Shown: one piece after another, positions 17,075 to 25,068 of the stretch
Position numbering within the stretch: position 1 is the first letter of the stretch
How the letters are laid out: the number at the start of each line of letters is the position of its first letter
Assembly (NCBI GenBank): GCA_022683945.1
Contig: JAJHSH010000005.1
Location: 1-62,771, forward strand
Reading direction: 5' to 3'
DNA from: Candidatus Acetothermia bacterium
Lineage (GTDB): Bacteria > Bipolaricaulota > Bipolaricaulia > RBG-16-55-9 > DRXL01
Length of the DNA: 62,771 nt
Position numbers and translations under genes: made by a program
The notes under the pieces: model-generated
The model's database searches: none
The model's input: only the letters and a program-made list of their open reading frames with translations
Told to the model about the DNA's origin: nothing

Positions 17075-17500
17075 TCACTTGGCATCTGTTGGGTTGATGA
17101 GATAGCTATAAGAGATCTGCGCGCGCGGGCGCAGCGACTGCGAGACCGAACAGTATTTTTCCAACGAAAGCTCTATCGCTCTCTTGAGTTTCTCTTCGGG
17201 GAGATCTCCCCAGACTCTGTAAACAATATGCACGTTGGTAAAGTAGCGGGGGGGCTCTGGGGCGCGCTCGCCTTCGACTTTCATCTCGAATTTCGTGAAA
17301 ACTATTTGCATCTTTTTGAGAATCGAGACGACGTCCATCCCCGTGCATCCGCCGGTGGCGATGAGCAGCAGCTCTGTGGGCCTTGGCCCGGAGTCTTGGC
17401 CGTTATTGTCTTCAGCAGCGTCCAGAACCACAGCGTGCCCACTGCCGGAGAGGCCGACAAACTGCATTCCGTCTACATAACGCACAGTTGCTTCGTACAT
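17075..17500 (-). CDS. OsmC family redox protein
   Basis: 141 residues. OsmC/Ohr/YhfA fold; members reduce organic hydroperoxides using two cysteines. Both expected positions are present: Cys in ATGGCTGMDVVSIL near residue 52 and Cys in LEKYCSVSQSL near 118. RPTELLLIA is the typical helix start. The family is divided into hydroperoxide reductases and proteins of unknown role; this looks like the YhfA-like subgroup. The leader carries a family-3 hairpin. It lies upstream of the thiolase, about 60 nt from it. Confidence 0.88.
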   Translation of the reverse strand: MYEATVRYVDGMQFVGLSGSGHAVVLDAAEDNNGQDSGPRPTELLLIATGGCTGMDVVSILKKMQIVFTKFEMKVEGERAPEPPRYFTNVHIVYRVWGDLPEEKLKRAIELSLEKYCSVSQSLRPRAQISYSYLINPTDAK

Positions 17501-17513
17501 GGAAGCCCTTTCT

Positions 17514-17544
17514 GTAGGAGCGAAGCGGCTTGCTTCGTCCCTAC
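17514..17544. repeat. Family-3 hairpin in the osmC leader
   Basis: GTAGGAGCGAAGC / GCTTCGTCCCTAC with a 5-nt loop, 12 of 13 pairs matching. Related to the hairpin at 12928 and the half-copy at 19981. Confidence 0.6.
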
Positions 17545-17554
17545 TAAATATATT

Positions 17555-17659
17555 TTAAGGATAGCGCTTGGCGCGGCGTGTATGGCGACGCTTCGCGGCC
17601 ATCTTGCGCTTCAGCTTGCGCTGCCACTTGGGACGATAGCGAAAGTTCATCTTGGCCAT
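17555..17659 (-). CDS. Very small, highly basic protein (34 residues), ribosomal-protein-like
   Basis: ATG 17659 with GAGGAGGG about 10 nt upstream and a TAAAAT promoter further up. The product starts MAKMNFRYRPKWQRKLKRK and ends RRHTRRAKRYP. About half of its 34 residues are Lys or Arg, with no acidic residue at all. Size and composition resemble tiny ribosomal proteins (bTHX, bS22/AURKAIP1-like, bL34 or bL36 tails), but I cannot match it confidently to any of them. It could equally be a nucleic-acid-binding peptide. The good ribosome-binding site, promoter and codon choice argue for a real gene. Confidence 0.65.
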   Translation of the reverse strand: MAKMNFRYRPKWQRKLKRKMAAKRRHTRRAKRYP

Positions 17660-17695
17660 CTTTAAGAACCCTCCTCGAAAGTCGTCATTGAGTAA

Positions 17696-17725
17696 ATTTT
17701 AACAGAAAGCACCGCGCATGGCCAA
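17696..17725 (-). promoter_or_regulatory. Promoter of the 34-residue basic protein gene
   Basis: Minus strand: -35 TTGGCC, 18-bp spacer, -10 TAAAAT, about 36 nt upstream of ATG 17659. Confidence 0.5.
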
Positions 17726-17766
17726 TGACTTCGGTCAGCCTAGCTCTTCTTATTCCGGCTCATCTC

Positions 17767-17775
17767 TGCTATAAT
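17767..17775 (+). promoter_or_regulatory. Extended -10 promoter of the AbrB-like gene
   Basis: TGC-TATAAT, 27 nt upstream of ATG 17803. Same nonamer as at 11522. Confidence 0.6.
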
Positions 17776-17802
17776 AAACAATGAAGCAGAAGGGAGGTAG
17801 CG

Positions 17803-18066
17803 ATGGCGCTCATCCAAGTCGGACGACACAACGAACTGACGCTTCCCAAGGGCATGATCGAAGCCTTGCGCATCAAGCCCGGAGATTGGCTCAACGTGGA
17901 GTTGTTAGAGAGCAAGATCGTTTTAGCACCTGCCGTCGGAGAGCTTATGGGAGAGTGGTCTGAGGAAGAGCTGCGCGCGGTACACAAGTATCTCAACAGC
18001 GAAGAGACGCGGAAGACGGCGCACACGAAAGCAACAGAAGAGGGACTAGAAGAAGTGAATCGTTAG
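17803..18066 (+). CDS. AbrB/SpoVT (MazE-like) domain protein
   Basis: 87 residues, start after GGGAGGTAG. The N-terminal 45 residues are the swapped-hairpin DNA-binding domain (VGRHNELTLPKGMIEALRIKPGDWLNVELLESKIVLAP), as in AbrB regulators and MazE/VapB antitoxins. The charged C-terminal half (WSEEELRAVHKYLNSEETRK) resembles an antitoxin tail. No toxin follows; the next gene, 19 nt downstream, is a cation antiporter. It may be an orphan antitoxin or a small regulator. Confidence 0.8.
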   Translation: MALIQVGRHNELTLPKGMIEALRIKPGDWLNVELLESKIVLAPAVGELMGEWSEEELRAVHKYLNSEETRKTAHTKATEEGLEEVNR

Positions 18067-18085
18067 CAATAAATAACGATACAAG

Positions 18086-19024
18086 ATGATCATTAACCTC
18101 GCTTATATAGCCTTTGCTCTTATCCTTCTCTTTGTTGGAGCCGAGAGTCTTGTGAGAGGCAGCGCATCACTCGCCCTCCGAGCCGGGCTTAGTCGCCTGA
18201 TGGTGGGCCTTACCATTGTTGCGTTCGGAACCAGTTTTCCGGAGTTGGTGGTAAGCGTCAAGGCGGCTCTGTCGCAGCATGGTGATATCTCTGTCGGGAA
18301 CGTGGTCGGCTCGAATTCCTTTAACATCGGCATCATTCTCGGCCTCACGGCACTGGTCTGCCCGATCCCGGTTCATTTGCAAGTCATCAAAATAGACGCG
18401 CCGATTGCCTTGGGAGTGGCCCTTCTGTTGCCTTTATTTCTACTTGACCAGAGCCTTGGTCGTGTCGAGGGCTTGGTGCTCTTTGCTGGAATTGTCGCCT
18501 ATACTTGGATGAGTATCGTTCTTGGGCGCAGAGCAGGCGCTGAGGAGCAAAGCTATCTTCCCATGCCATCGGTTTCGCGGCACTGGGGCATCGACGTTGC
18601 CTTTATTGTGGCAGGCTTGGGAGTCCTTGTGCTCGGGTCACGTCTGCTCGTCGATCATTCGGTCATCCTGGCCAAGGCTTGGGGCGTGAGCGAGGCGGTG
18701 ATTGGTCTCACAATTGTGGCTGGCGGAACCAGTATGCCGGAGCTTGCAACGTCCATGGTTGCCGCTCTCCGCAAGCAGCCGGACATAGCCATCGGGAATA
18801 TCGTGGGATCAAACATCTTCAACATTCTTGCGATATTGGGGTTGGCCTCTATGATCTCACCGCTTCACGCACCTGGGATATCGAGCTTGGATTATACTGT
18901 GATGATCGTTTTCACCGTCCTCTTGATCCCCTTGCTTTACACGGGGCGTTTGCTTCACCGGCTCGAAGGAGCCGCACTTCTTGCCCTATACGGCGTTTAT
19001 CTCTTTATTCTTTGGCCCAAGTGA
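18086..19024 (+). CDS. Calcium/sodium antiporter, CaCA family (YrbG-like)
   Basis: 312 residues with about ten membrane segments in two inverted halves. The ion-binding alpha repeats are clear: VGLTIVAFGTSFPELVVS near residue 40 and its copy IGLTIVAGGTSMPELATS near 210, each followed by GNVVGSNSFNIG and GNIVGSNIFNIL. It exchanges Ca2+ (or K+) for Na+/H+ across the inner membrane. Only a few bases follow the AbrB-like gene, so they probably share a transcript. The 3' end overlaps the convergent carbamate kinase gene by 28 nt. Confidence 0.93.
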   Translation: MIINLAYIAFALILLFVGAESLVRGSASLALRAGLSRLMVGLTIVAFGTSFPELVVSVKAALSQHGDISVGNVVGSNSFNIGIILGLTALVCPIPVHLQVIKIDAPIALGVALLLPLFLLDQSLGRVEGLVLFAGIVAYTWMSIVLGRRAGAEEQSYLPMPSVSRHWGIDVAFIVAGLGVLVLGSRLLVDHSVILAKAWGVSEAVIGLTIVAGGTSMPELATSMVAALRKQPDIAIGNIVGSNIFNILAILGLASMISPLHAPGISSLDYTVMIVFTVLLIPLLYTGRLLHRLEGAALLALYGVYLFILWPK

Positions 19025-19965
19025 ATTGCCGAGATCTCCGTCCCCGCTCGCCCTTCCAACGCCTCTACAGCTTTTTCTAATGACGTAATATACGCACACT
19101 CGCCCCCGCTCTCTATAAACCGAATCGCCGCCTCGACTTTGGGCCCCATGCTCCCCGGCGGGAAATGCCCCTCTAACAGATATCCTCGTGCTTCACTCAC
19201 CGATAGCCGATCTAAGAAGACTTCTTGTGGGCTCCCAAAGTGCAACGCCACACGCTCTACATCCGTTAAGAGCAAGAGCATCTCCGCTCGAAGCTCCTTC
19301 GCCAAGAGCGCCGACGCCAAATCTTTATCAATCACAGCTTCGACTCCGCGCCAATTCCCATCCTCACAGACTACGGGCACCCCCCCACCCCCACAGGCGA
19401 TCACCACCGCCCCCGTCTCAAGCAACGCTCTGATTGCGCCAAGCTCAATGATCTCTTTCGGATCGGGAGAGGCCACCACCCGCCGCCACGGTCTGGCTCC
19501 CTTCCCAACTTTTTCGAGAATATAGCCCTTCTGTTCTAACGCAGGGCGCTCGCGCTCCGAATAGAACGGCCCGATGGGCTTCGTCGGCCTGCGAAAGGCT
19601 GGGTCTTGCGAGTCGACAGCTACCCGCGTGATTACAGTGGCTACTGGAAGCCGAACTCCCAAAGCCTGCAATGCCTCATCCAGCTCTTGTTGTAAGAGAT
19701 ACCCCAGCTGCCCCTGGGTCATCGCACCGCAGACGTCCAAGGGCAGAGGCGGGACAAGCTCTTTTGCTTCTTCTTGCTGAATCAAGAGATTGCCCACTTG
19801 AGGGCCGTTGCCATGCGTTATCACAATGCGATACCCGCGCGCGATGATCTGCGCGATTTTTTCGCAGCTGCGTTCGATGATTCGAATCTGCTCGGCCACA
19901 GACCCGTTGGTCTTCGGATCGAGCAGCGCATTGCCACCCAGAGCAATCACTATCGTCTTACTCAA
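18997..19965 (-). CDS. arcC: Carbamate kinase
   Basis: 322 residues, TTG start at 19965 with GAGGAGAG upstream. Amino-acid-kinase fold: IALGGNALL at the N-terminus, THGNGPQVGNLLIQQE near 50, PTKPIGPFYS near 128, VVIACGGGGVPVV near 185 and AVIDKDLASALLAKEL near 208. The closing signature GSMGPKVEAAIRFIE lies near 275. It transfers phosphate between carbamoyl phosphate and ADP. Arginine deiminase and ornithine transcarbamylase are not in the window, so it may serve ATP generation from carbamoyl phosphate made elsewhere. The product follows the canonical family length (about 310). Confidence 0.96.
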   Translation of the reverse strand: MSKTIVIALGGNALLDPKTNGSVAEQIRIIERSCEKIAQIIARGYRIVITHGNGPQVGNLLIQQEEAKELVPPLPLDVCGAMTQGQLGYLLQQELDEALQALGVRLPVATVITRVAVDSQDPAFRRPTKPIGPFYSERERPALEQKGYILEKVGKGARPWRRVVASPDPKEIIELGAIRALLETGAVVIACGGGGVPVVCEDGNWRGVEAVIDKDLASALLAKELRAEMLLLLTDVERVALHFGSPQEVFLDRLSVSEARGYLLEGHFPPGSMGPKVEAAIRFIESGGECAYITSLEKAVEALEGRAGTEISAIHLGQRIKR

Positions 19966-19980
19966 GATCTCTCTCCTCGC

Positions 19981-20065
19981 TGTAGGGGCAGATCCTCACC
20001 CCGTCCCTCTCCCCCTTCCTGACCCTCCCCGCTTGCGGGGAGGGAACGGGTGGGGAGAGAGGGTA
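19981..20065. repeat. Mixed family-3 / family-1 repeat between arcC and pyk
   Basis: Begins with TGTAGGGGCAG (family-3 half) and continues CCTCACCCCGTCCCTCTCCC, then CCCTCCCCGCTTGCGGGGAGGG and GGGTGGGGAGAGAGGG. Looks like one element inserted into another. Confidence 0.6.
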
Positions 20066-20070
20066 GGCAG

Positions 20071-21471
20071 TCAAACTCGTTCGACTTTAATCAGATTCGT
20101 CGTGCCCGGAACGCCAAAGGGCACCCCCGCCGTGATGATCACCGGCGAGCCGGGCTTGAGTTGAGCAGCTTCGGCAGCCGCTTCGATGGAGCGCCGCAGC
20201 ATCGTGTCGGTCTCCGAGCAGAATTCAACGCGTACCGGCGTAACTCCCCAGACGAGCGCTAATTTATTGCAGACGCGCTCGCTGTACGTTACGGCAATAA
20301 TCGGGGTCCTCGGCCGGAACTTCGCGGCTAATTTCGCCGTAGACCCTGAAGTCGTCGAGGGGATGATCGCCGCTGCGCCGATGCGTTCGGCGATTTGACA
20401 CGCCGACTCCCCAATGGCTTCGGCGGTGCTCAAGTGCTTGCGTTCGTACTTATAATAAATCATAGAAGACTGTTCAATTCGCTGTGCGATGCGCGTCATC
20501 ATCTGCACGGCTTCTTTGGGATATTCTCCCACGGCGGTCTCTTCGGAGAGCATGATCGCATCGGTGCCGTCTAGAATAGCATTAGCGACATCGGCGACTT
20601 CGGCCCGCGTCGGCGTCGGGTTTTCTGTCATCGTTTTGAGCATCTGCGTAGCGATAATCACCGGCTTGCCGGCGCGATTGCACTTTCTCACGATCTCTTT
20701 CTGTAACAGAGGGACCTCTTCGGGGGGCAGCTCGACTCCTAAATCCCCGCGCGCGACCATCACGCCGTCGGCGGCGGCAATCAGATCGTCTATATTTCTC
20801 GCGGCCTCGCGCGTCTCGATCTTGGCGATGATCTCTATATCCGTCTTGCCCAAGATATGTCTAATATGATCTATATCCAAGCCCGTATGAACAAAGCTGG
20901 CAGCGATATAATCTACGCCGGCATCTTGGGCAAAACGAATATCGTCCTCATCCGTCGTGGTGATACCCGGCAGGCTCACGTCGGGGACGCTGACGCGTTT
21001 GCGCTCTCCCAGTTCTTTGGAGTTAAGCACTTCGCAGAGTATCCGTCCCGGCTGCGTCTCCAGAACGCTCAGCTCGATCTCGCCATTAGCCAATAGGATC
21101 TTCATCCCTGCGCGGACGTGCTGGGATAGCCCTCGATAGCTGATCGAGATCTGTTGCTCATTTCCCAGCACGGGCTCTTCGACCAGCGACAGTTTTTGGC
21201 CTGCTTTGAGCTCGATCTTCTCGCGCTTGAGCTCGCCGGTGCGGATCGCCGGGCCCTTGGTGTCCACCATGATCGCCGCGGGAATCCCAAGAGTATCTGC
21301 GGCGCTGCGCACCCGCGCGATCATCTCCCGGTGCTCGGCATGCGTCCCGTGGGACATATTGATTCTGGCGACGTTCATGCCGCTCTCGAGCAGCGACGTC
21401 AAAAGAGATTCGTCGAGCGAGGACGGCCCCAGCGTGCAGACGATCTTCGTGCGCTTATTTGCATTTCCCAT
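20071..21471 (-). CDS. pyk: Pyruvate kinase
   Basis: 466 residues, the short form without the extra C-terminal phosphohistidine domain. Glycolytic enzyme converting phosphoenolpyruvate and ADP to pyruvate and ATP. Motifs: KIVCTLGPSS at the N-terminus, NVARINMSHG with the Arg and Asn of the active site, DTKGPAIRTGEL, IIAKIETREAARN with the catalytic Lys-Ile-Glu, MVARGDLGVELP and ATQMLKTMTENPTPTRAEV (signature), then DAIMLSEETAVGEYP. It is divergent from sdhC and downstream of no other gene on its strand. Confidence 0.97.
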   Translation of the reverse strand: MGNANKRTKIVCTLGPSSLDESLLTSLLESGMNVARINMSHGTHAEHREMIARVRSAADTLGIPAAIMVDTKGPAIRTGELKREKIELKAGQKLSLVEEPVLGNEQQISISYRGLSQHVRAGMKILLANGEIELSVLETQPGRILCEVLNSKELGERKRVSVPDVSLPGITTTDEDDIRFAQDAGVDYIAASFVHTGLDIDHIRHILGKTDIEIIAKIETREAARNIDDLIAAADGVMVARGDLGVELPPEEVPLLQKEIVRKCNRAGKPVIIATQMLKTMTENPTPTRAEVADVANAILDGTDAIMLSEETAVGEYPKEAVQMMTRIAQRIEQSSMIYYKYERKHLSTAEAIGESACQIAERIGAAAIIPSTTSGSTAKLAAKFRPRTPIIAVTYSERVCNKLALVWGVTPVRVEFCSETDTMLRRSIEAAAEAAQLKPGSPVIITAGVPFGVPGTTNLIKVERV

Positions 21472-21514
21472 AAGACTGCTCTAGCATAAAGAGAAGTTTA
21501 TCAAAACTCAAGGA

Positions 21515-21528
21515 GTGACGTGCGTCTA
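21515..21528. promoter_or_regulatory. Possible CRP-type half-degenerate site upstream of sdhCAB
   Basis: GTGACGTGCGTCTA shares its first 12 bases with the perfect palindrome at 62461-62476 (GTGA-N6-TCAC). It is centred about 64 bp upstream of the inferred sdhC start, near a class I activator position. The right half-site is imperfect. Confidence 0.35.
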
Positions 21529-21570
21529 TAAAAAAGCTGACGGAACTCATAGCAAGAATTCGAAGTTTTT

Positions 21571-21579
21571 TGCTATACT
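21571..21579 (+). promoter_or_regulatory. Extended -10 promoter of sdhCAB
   Basis: TGC-TATACT, about 26 nt upstream of ATG 21605. The -35 region is poor, which would fit an activated or extended -10-dependent promoter. Confidence 0.55.
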
Positions 21580-21604
21580 CCCACATCATCTTATTAGGAG
21601 TTTT

Positions 21605-22294
21605 ATGACCTTCTGGCCGCGATCCTCGGTTGCCAAGAAGTTTCTCAACGGGCTTACGGGCTTGGGCTTAGTCTTGTTTATTATTATCCATCTGGCGGGG
21701 AATCTGCTGCTCTTGACGGGAAACCCCGACGATTTGAATCGTTATGCCCACAAGCTCGAGAGCCTTGGCCCGCTCTTGTTGTTCGCTCAGATCGGGCTGG
21801 CGCTCTTTTTTATTCTGCATATTCTCAGCGCGCTGACGGTCTATTTTGATAGATTAAGAGCGCGTCCGGCGCGCTACGCGGTCTCCGGCGACGCCGGCGG
21901 CGCGAGCCGCAAGACGATCTCTTCCGAGACGATGCTCTACACGGGTCTGGTGCTCTTGGTTTTCGTCCCTTGGCACGTCATCTCGCTGAAGTTTGGGCCG
22001 GGAATGGCCCAAGGCTACGTGACTGAGCTCGACGGTGTAGCCGTGCGCGACCTCTACCGATTGGTCGTGGAGTATTTCCAAAACCCTGTGCACGTCATTC
22101 TCTATGTCGCCGTGATGCTCTTCTTGGGGTTTCACTTGCGTCACGGCTTCTGGAGCATGATACAGTCTTTGGGGGCCTATCACCCCCGGCTGACGCCTCT
22201 ATGGTACACGGGCGGGCTGCTCTTCGCCGCGGCGATGGCCGTCGGCTATCTGGTCATTCCCATTTGGATTTATATGAACGGAGCTAAGATATGA
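21605..22294 (+). CDS. sdhC: Succinate dehydrogenase/fumarate reductase cytochrome b subunit (B-type)
   Basis: 229 residues from ATG 21605, after TTAGGAG. Single-polypeptide, five-helix haem b anchor of the B-type complex, so no separate sdhD is expected or present. Candidate haem His ligands lie in the helices: [12 protein letters not shown] near residue 28, [13 protein letters not shown] near 75, [11 protein letters not shown] near 127 and [18 protein letters not shown] near 180. It carries electrons between menaquinone/quinone and the iron-sulfur subunit. First gene of the sdhCAB operon, overlapping sdhA by 4 nt. Confidence 0.92.
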   Translation: MTFWPRSSVAKKFLNGLTGLGLVLFIIIHLAGNLLLLTGNPDDLNRYAHKLESLGPLLLFAQIGLALFFILHILSALTVYFDRLRARPARYAVSGDAGGASRKTISSETMLYTGLVLLVFVPWHVISLKFGPGMAQGYVTELDGVAVRDLYRLVVEYFQNPVHVILYVAVMLFLGFHLRHGFWSMIQSLGAYHPRLTPLWYTGGLLFAAAMAVGYLVIPIWIYMNGAKI

Positions 22295-24225
22295 CTACGT
22301 TGGCTGCTTCGCCTAAGCTCATCAGCAAAGCCCCCAGTGGCCCGATCGAGAGCCGCTGGACGCGCCACGTGGACGCGCTCAAACTGATCAACCCAACCAA
22401 TAAACGCAAGTTCACTATTCTGGTCGTGGGGACGGGCTTGGCGGGCGCCTCGGCCGCCGCCTCGCTCGCGGAGCTAGGCTACCACGTCAAGACGTTTTGT
22501 CTTCAAGATTCGCCGCGGCGCGCGCACTCGATCGCTGCTCAGGGCGGCATCAACGCGGCTAAAAATTACCGCAACGATGGAGACAGCGTCTGGCGGCTCT
22601 TCTATGACACCATCAAGGGCGGGGACTTCCGCGCCCGCGAAGCGAACGTCTATCGCTTGGCCGAGCTGAGCGTCCATATTATAGACCAGTGCGTGGCGCA
22701 GGGCGTGCCCTTCGCCCGCGAGTACGGCGGACTTCTAGATAACCGTTCGTTTGGGGGAGCCCAGGTCTCACGGACGTTCTATGCGCGCGGCCAGACGGGA
22801 CAACAACTCTTATTGGGAGCCTACAGCGCGATGATGCGCCAAGTCGAAGCGGGCCGCGTGGAGCTCTATCCGCGACGCGAGATGTTGGACTTGGTGCTCA
22901 TCCATAACCAAGCGCGCGGGATCATCTGCCGAAATCTGGTCACTGGGCAATTAGAAGCTTATGTGGGAGATGCCGTAGTGCTCTGCACCGGCGGCTATGG
23001 CAACGCTTATTTTCTCGCTACTTATGCGAAAAACTCCAACGCCACGGCCATCTGGCGCTGCTACAAACGAGGCGCGCTCTTCGCTGATCCCTGTTTCACA
23101 CAGATTCACCCCACGTGCATTCCCGTCACGGGAGACTATCAGTCAAAATTAACGTTGATGAGCGAGAGCCTGAGAAACGACGGGCGTGTCTGGGTTCCCA
23201 AGAAGAAGGGCGATACCCGCCCGCCGAATGAGATCCCCGAAGACGAACGAGATTACTACCTCGAGCGCAAATACCCCGGCTACGGGAATCTAGCCCCGCG
23301 GGATATTTCTTCTCGCGCGGCCAAAGCCGTCTGCGATGAAAGGCGCGGCGTGGGCGCTTCGGGCAAAGCCGTCTATCTCGATTTCTCCGACACGATCCGC
23401 GAGAAGGGCTTAGACTATATCAAAGAGCAGTACGGCAATCTCTTCGAGATGTACCAGCACATCACCGCTGAAGACCCCTATAGAGTGCCCATGCGCATCT
23501 ACCCCGCCGTACACTACACGATGGGCGGCCTCTGGGTGGACTATAACTTGATGAGCACGATCCCCGGTCTCTTTGTCTTGGGCGAGGCCAATTTCTCCGA
23601 TCACGGCGCAAACCGTCTTGGCGCAAGTGCCCTGATGCAAGGGCTCGCCGATGGCTACTTTATCATTCCCTACACGATTGGCGATTATCTCGCCGACGCT
23701 TCATTGCCCAAAGTCAAGCCCGACCAACGTGAGTTTCGCGAGACCCAAGCCGAAGTAGAAGCCAAGCTCAAAAGACTGCTGGCGATTCAGGGGGACAAAA
23801 CTCTCTTAGAGTTTCATCGGGAGCTGGGGCTTCTGCTCTGGGACTATGTAGGGATGGCGCGCAACGCCCAAGGGCTGCAACAAGCGATAGAGAAGATTCG
23901 GCATCTGCGCCAAGAGTTCTGGCAGAACGTGAAGATCCCCGGCAGCAACGATATGCTGAACAAGAGCTTAGAGATGGCCGGGCGCGTCGCGGACTTTCTA
24001 GAGTTGGGAGAGCTGATGGCTCTAGACGCCCTTCAGCGCGAAGAATCGTGCGGTGCGCATTTCCGTGAAGAGTATCAGACCCCCGATGGCGAAGCCCTGC
24101 GCAACGATGAACGATTCTCTCATGTCGCCGCGTGGGAGTATGCGGGCGAAGACCAGCCCCCAGAGCTGCATAAAGAGCCTTTGGTCTTTGAGTTCGTGAA
24201 ACCGACGGTGAGGAGCTATAAATGA
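22291..24225 (+). CDS. sdhA: Succinate dehydrogenase/fumarate reductase flavoprotein subunit
   Basis: 644 residues, typical of B-type enzymes. FAD-binding Rossmann motif [19 protein letters not shown] near residue 48, the covalent FAD His in [15 protein letters not shown] near 78, [20 protein letters not shown], and the active-site stretch [12 protein letters not shown] near 412. [26 protein letters not shown] closes the FAD domain. Oxidises succinate or reduces fumarate; sequence alone does not say which direction. ATGA overlaps join it to both neighbours. Confidence 0.96.
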   Translation: MTTLAASPKLISKAPSGPIESRWTRHVDALKLINPTNKRKFTILVVGTGLAGASAAASLAELGYHVKTFCLQDSPRRAHSIAAQGGINAAKNYRNDGDSVWRLFYDTIKGGDFRAREANVYRLAELSVHIIDQCVAQGVPFAREYGGLLDNRSFGGAQVSRTFYARGQTGQQLLLGAYSAMMRQVEAGRVELYPRREMLDLVLIHNQARGIICRNLVTGQLEAYVGDAVVLCTGGYGNAYFLATYAKNSNATAIWRCYKRGALFADPCFTQIHPTCIPVTGDYQSKLTLMSESLRNDGRVWVPKKKGDTRPPNEIPEDERDYYLERKYPGYGNLAPRDISSRAAKAVCDERRGVGASGKAVYLDFSDTIREKGLDYIKEQYGNLFEMYQHITAEDPYRVPMRIYPAVHYTMGGLWVDYNLMSTIPGLFVLGEANFSDHGANRLGASALMQGLADGYFIIPYTIGDYLADASLPKVKPDQREFRETQAEVEAKLKRLLAIQGDKTLLEFHRELGLLLWDYVGMARNAQGLQQAIEKIRHLRQEFWQNVKIPGSNDMLNKSLEMAGRVADFLELGELMALDALQREESCGAHFREEYQTPDGEALRNDERFSHVAAWEYAGEDQPPELHKEPLVFEFVKPTVRSYK

Positions 24226-24977
24226 CCCTGCACCTGCGAATCTGGCGTCAAGCTCACGCTCAAGCGTCGGGCAGGTTCGTCTCTTACACCGTGAAAGACC
24301 TCTCGCCCGATATGTCGTTTTTAGAGATGCTCGACGTGCTCAACGAAGAACTCACAAAGAAGGGCGAAGCCCCCGTAGAGTTCGACAGCGACTGTCGCGA
24401 GGGCATCTGTGGGACGTGTGGCTTCGTCATTGACGGTGTGGCGCACGGGCCGCGACGCGGGCGTACCGTCTGTCAGCTCTATTTGAGAGATTTCCGAGAC
24501 GGGCAGAGCGTGACACTAGAGCCTTTTCGCGCCAAGGCCTTCCCCGTGATCCAAGACCTCGTCGTAGATCGCAGCGCCTTCGAGCGCATCATCGCTGCGG
24601 GGGGCTATATCTCTGTAGATACCGGCAGTGCGCCGGATGCCAACAGCATTCTCATTCCCAAAGAAGTTGCCGAAGGCGCATTTGACGCCGCCGCTTGTAT
24701 CGGCTGCGGCGCTTGTGTCGCGGCCTGCCCTAATGCATCGGCGTCGCTCTTTGTGAGCGCCAAGATCGCCCATCTGGCGCTCTTGCCCCAAGGCCAACCG
24801 GAGCGCCACAGAAGAGTCCTCAAGATGGTCGCGCAGATGGACAGAGAAAACTTTGGCAACTGTTCCAATCACGGCGAGTGCGAGGCCGTCTGCCCAAAGA
24901 ATATTTCTATCAAGCAGATCGCGCTGATGCGACGCGAGTATCTCACAGAGATTTGGAAAAACTTTCGTGCGTTATGA
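24222..24977 (+). CDS. sdhB: Succinate dehydrogenase/fumarate reductase iron-sulfur subunit
   Basis: 251 residues. N-terminal [2Fe-2S] ferredoxin domain with Cys ligands in [17 protein letters not shown] and TVCQLYLRD, then [4Fe-4S] and [3Fe-4S] ligands in [16 protein letters not shown] near residue 163 and [17 protein letters not shown] near 208. All expected cysteines are present. It wires the flavin to the cytochrome b subunit. Last gene of the operon. Confidence 0.96.
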   Translation: MTLHLRIWRQAHAQASGRFVSYTVKDLSPDMSFLEMLDVLNEELTKKGEAPVEFDSDCREGICGTCGFVIDGVAHGPRRGRTVCQLYLRDFRDGQSVTLEPFRAKAFPVIQDLVVDRSAFERIIAAGGYISVDTGSAPDANSILIPKEVAEGAFDAAACIGCGACVAACPNASASLFVSAKIAHLALLPQGQPERHRRVLKMVAQMDRENFGNCSNHGECEAVCPKNISIKQIALMRREYLTEIWKNFRAL

Positions 24978-25068
24978 ACGACTGAATAGAAGCGGAAAGT
25001 GGAGGGGTGATGAATGTCCGTGATACAGTCTCAAATATAAAAAGGATAGAGAATTATTACGCCAAACT

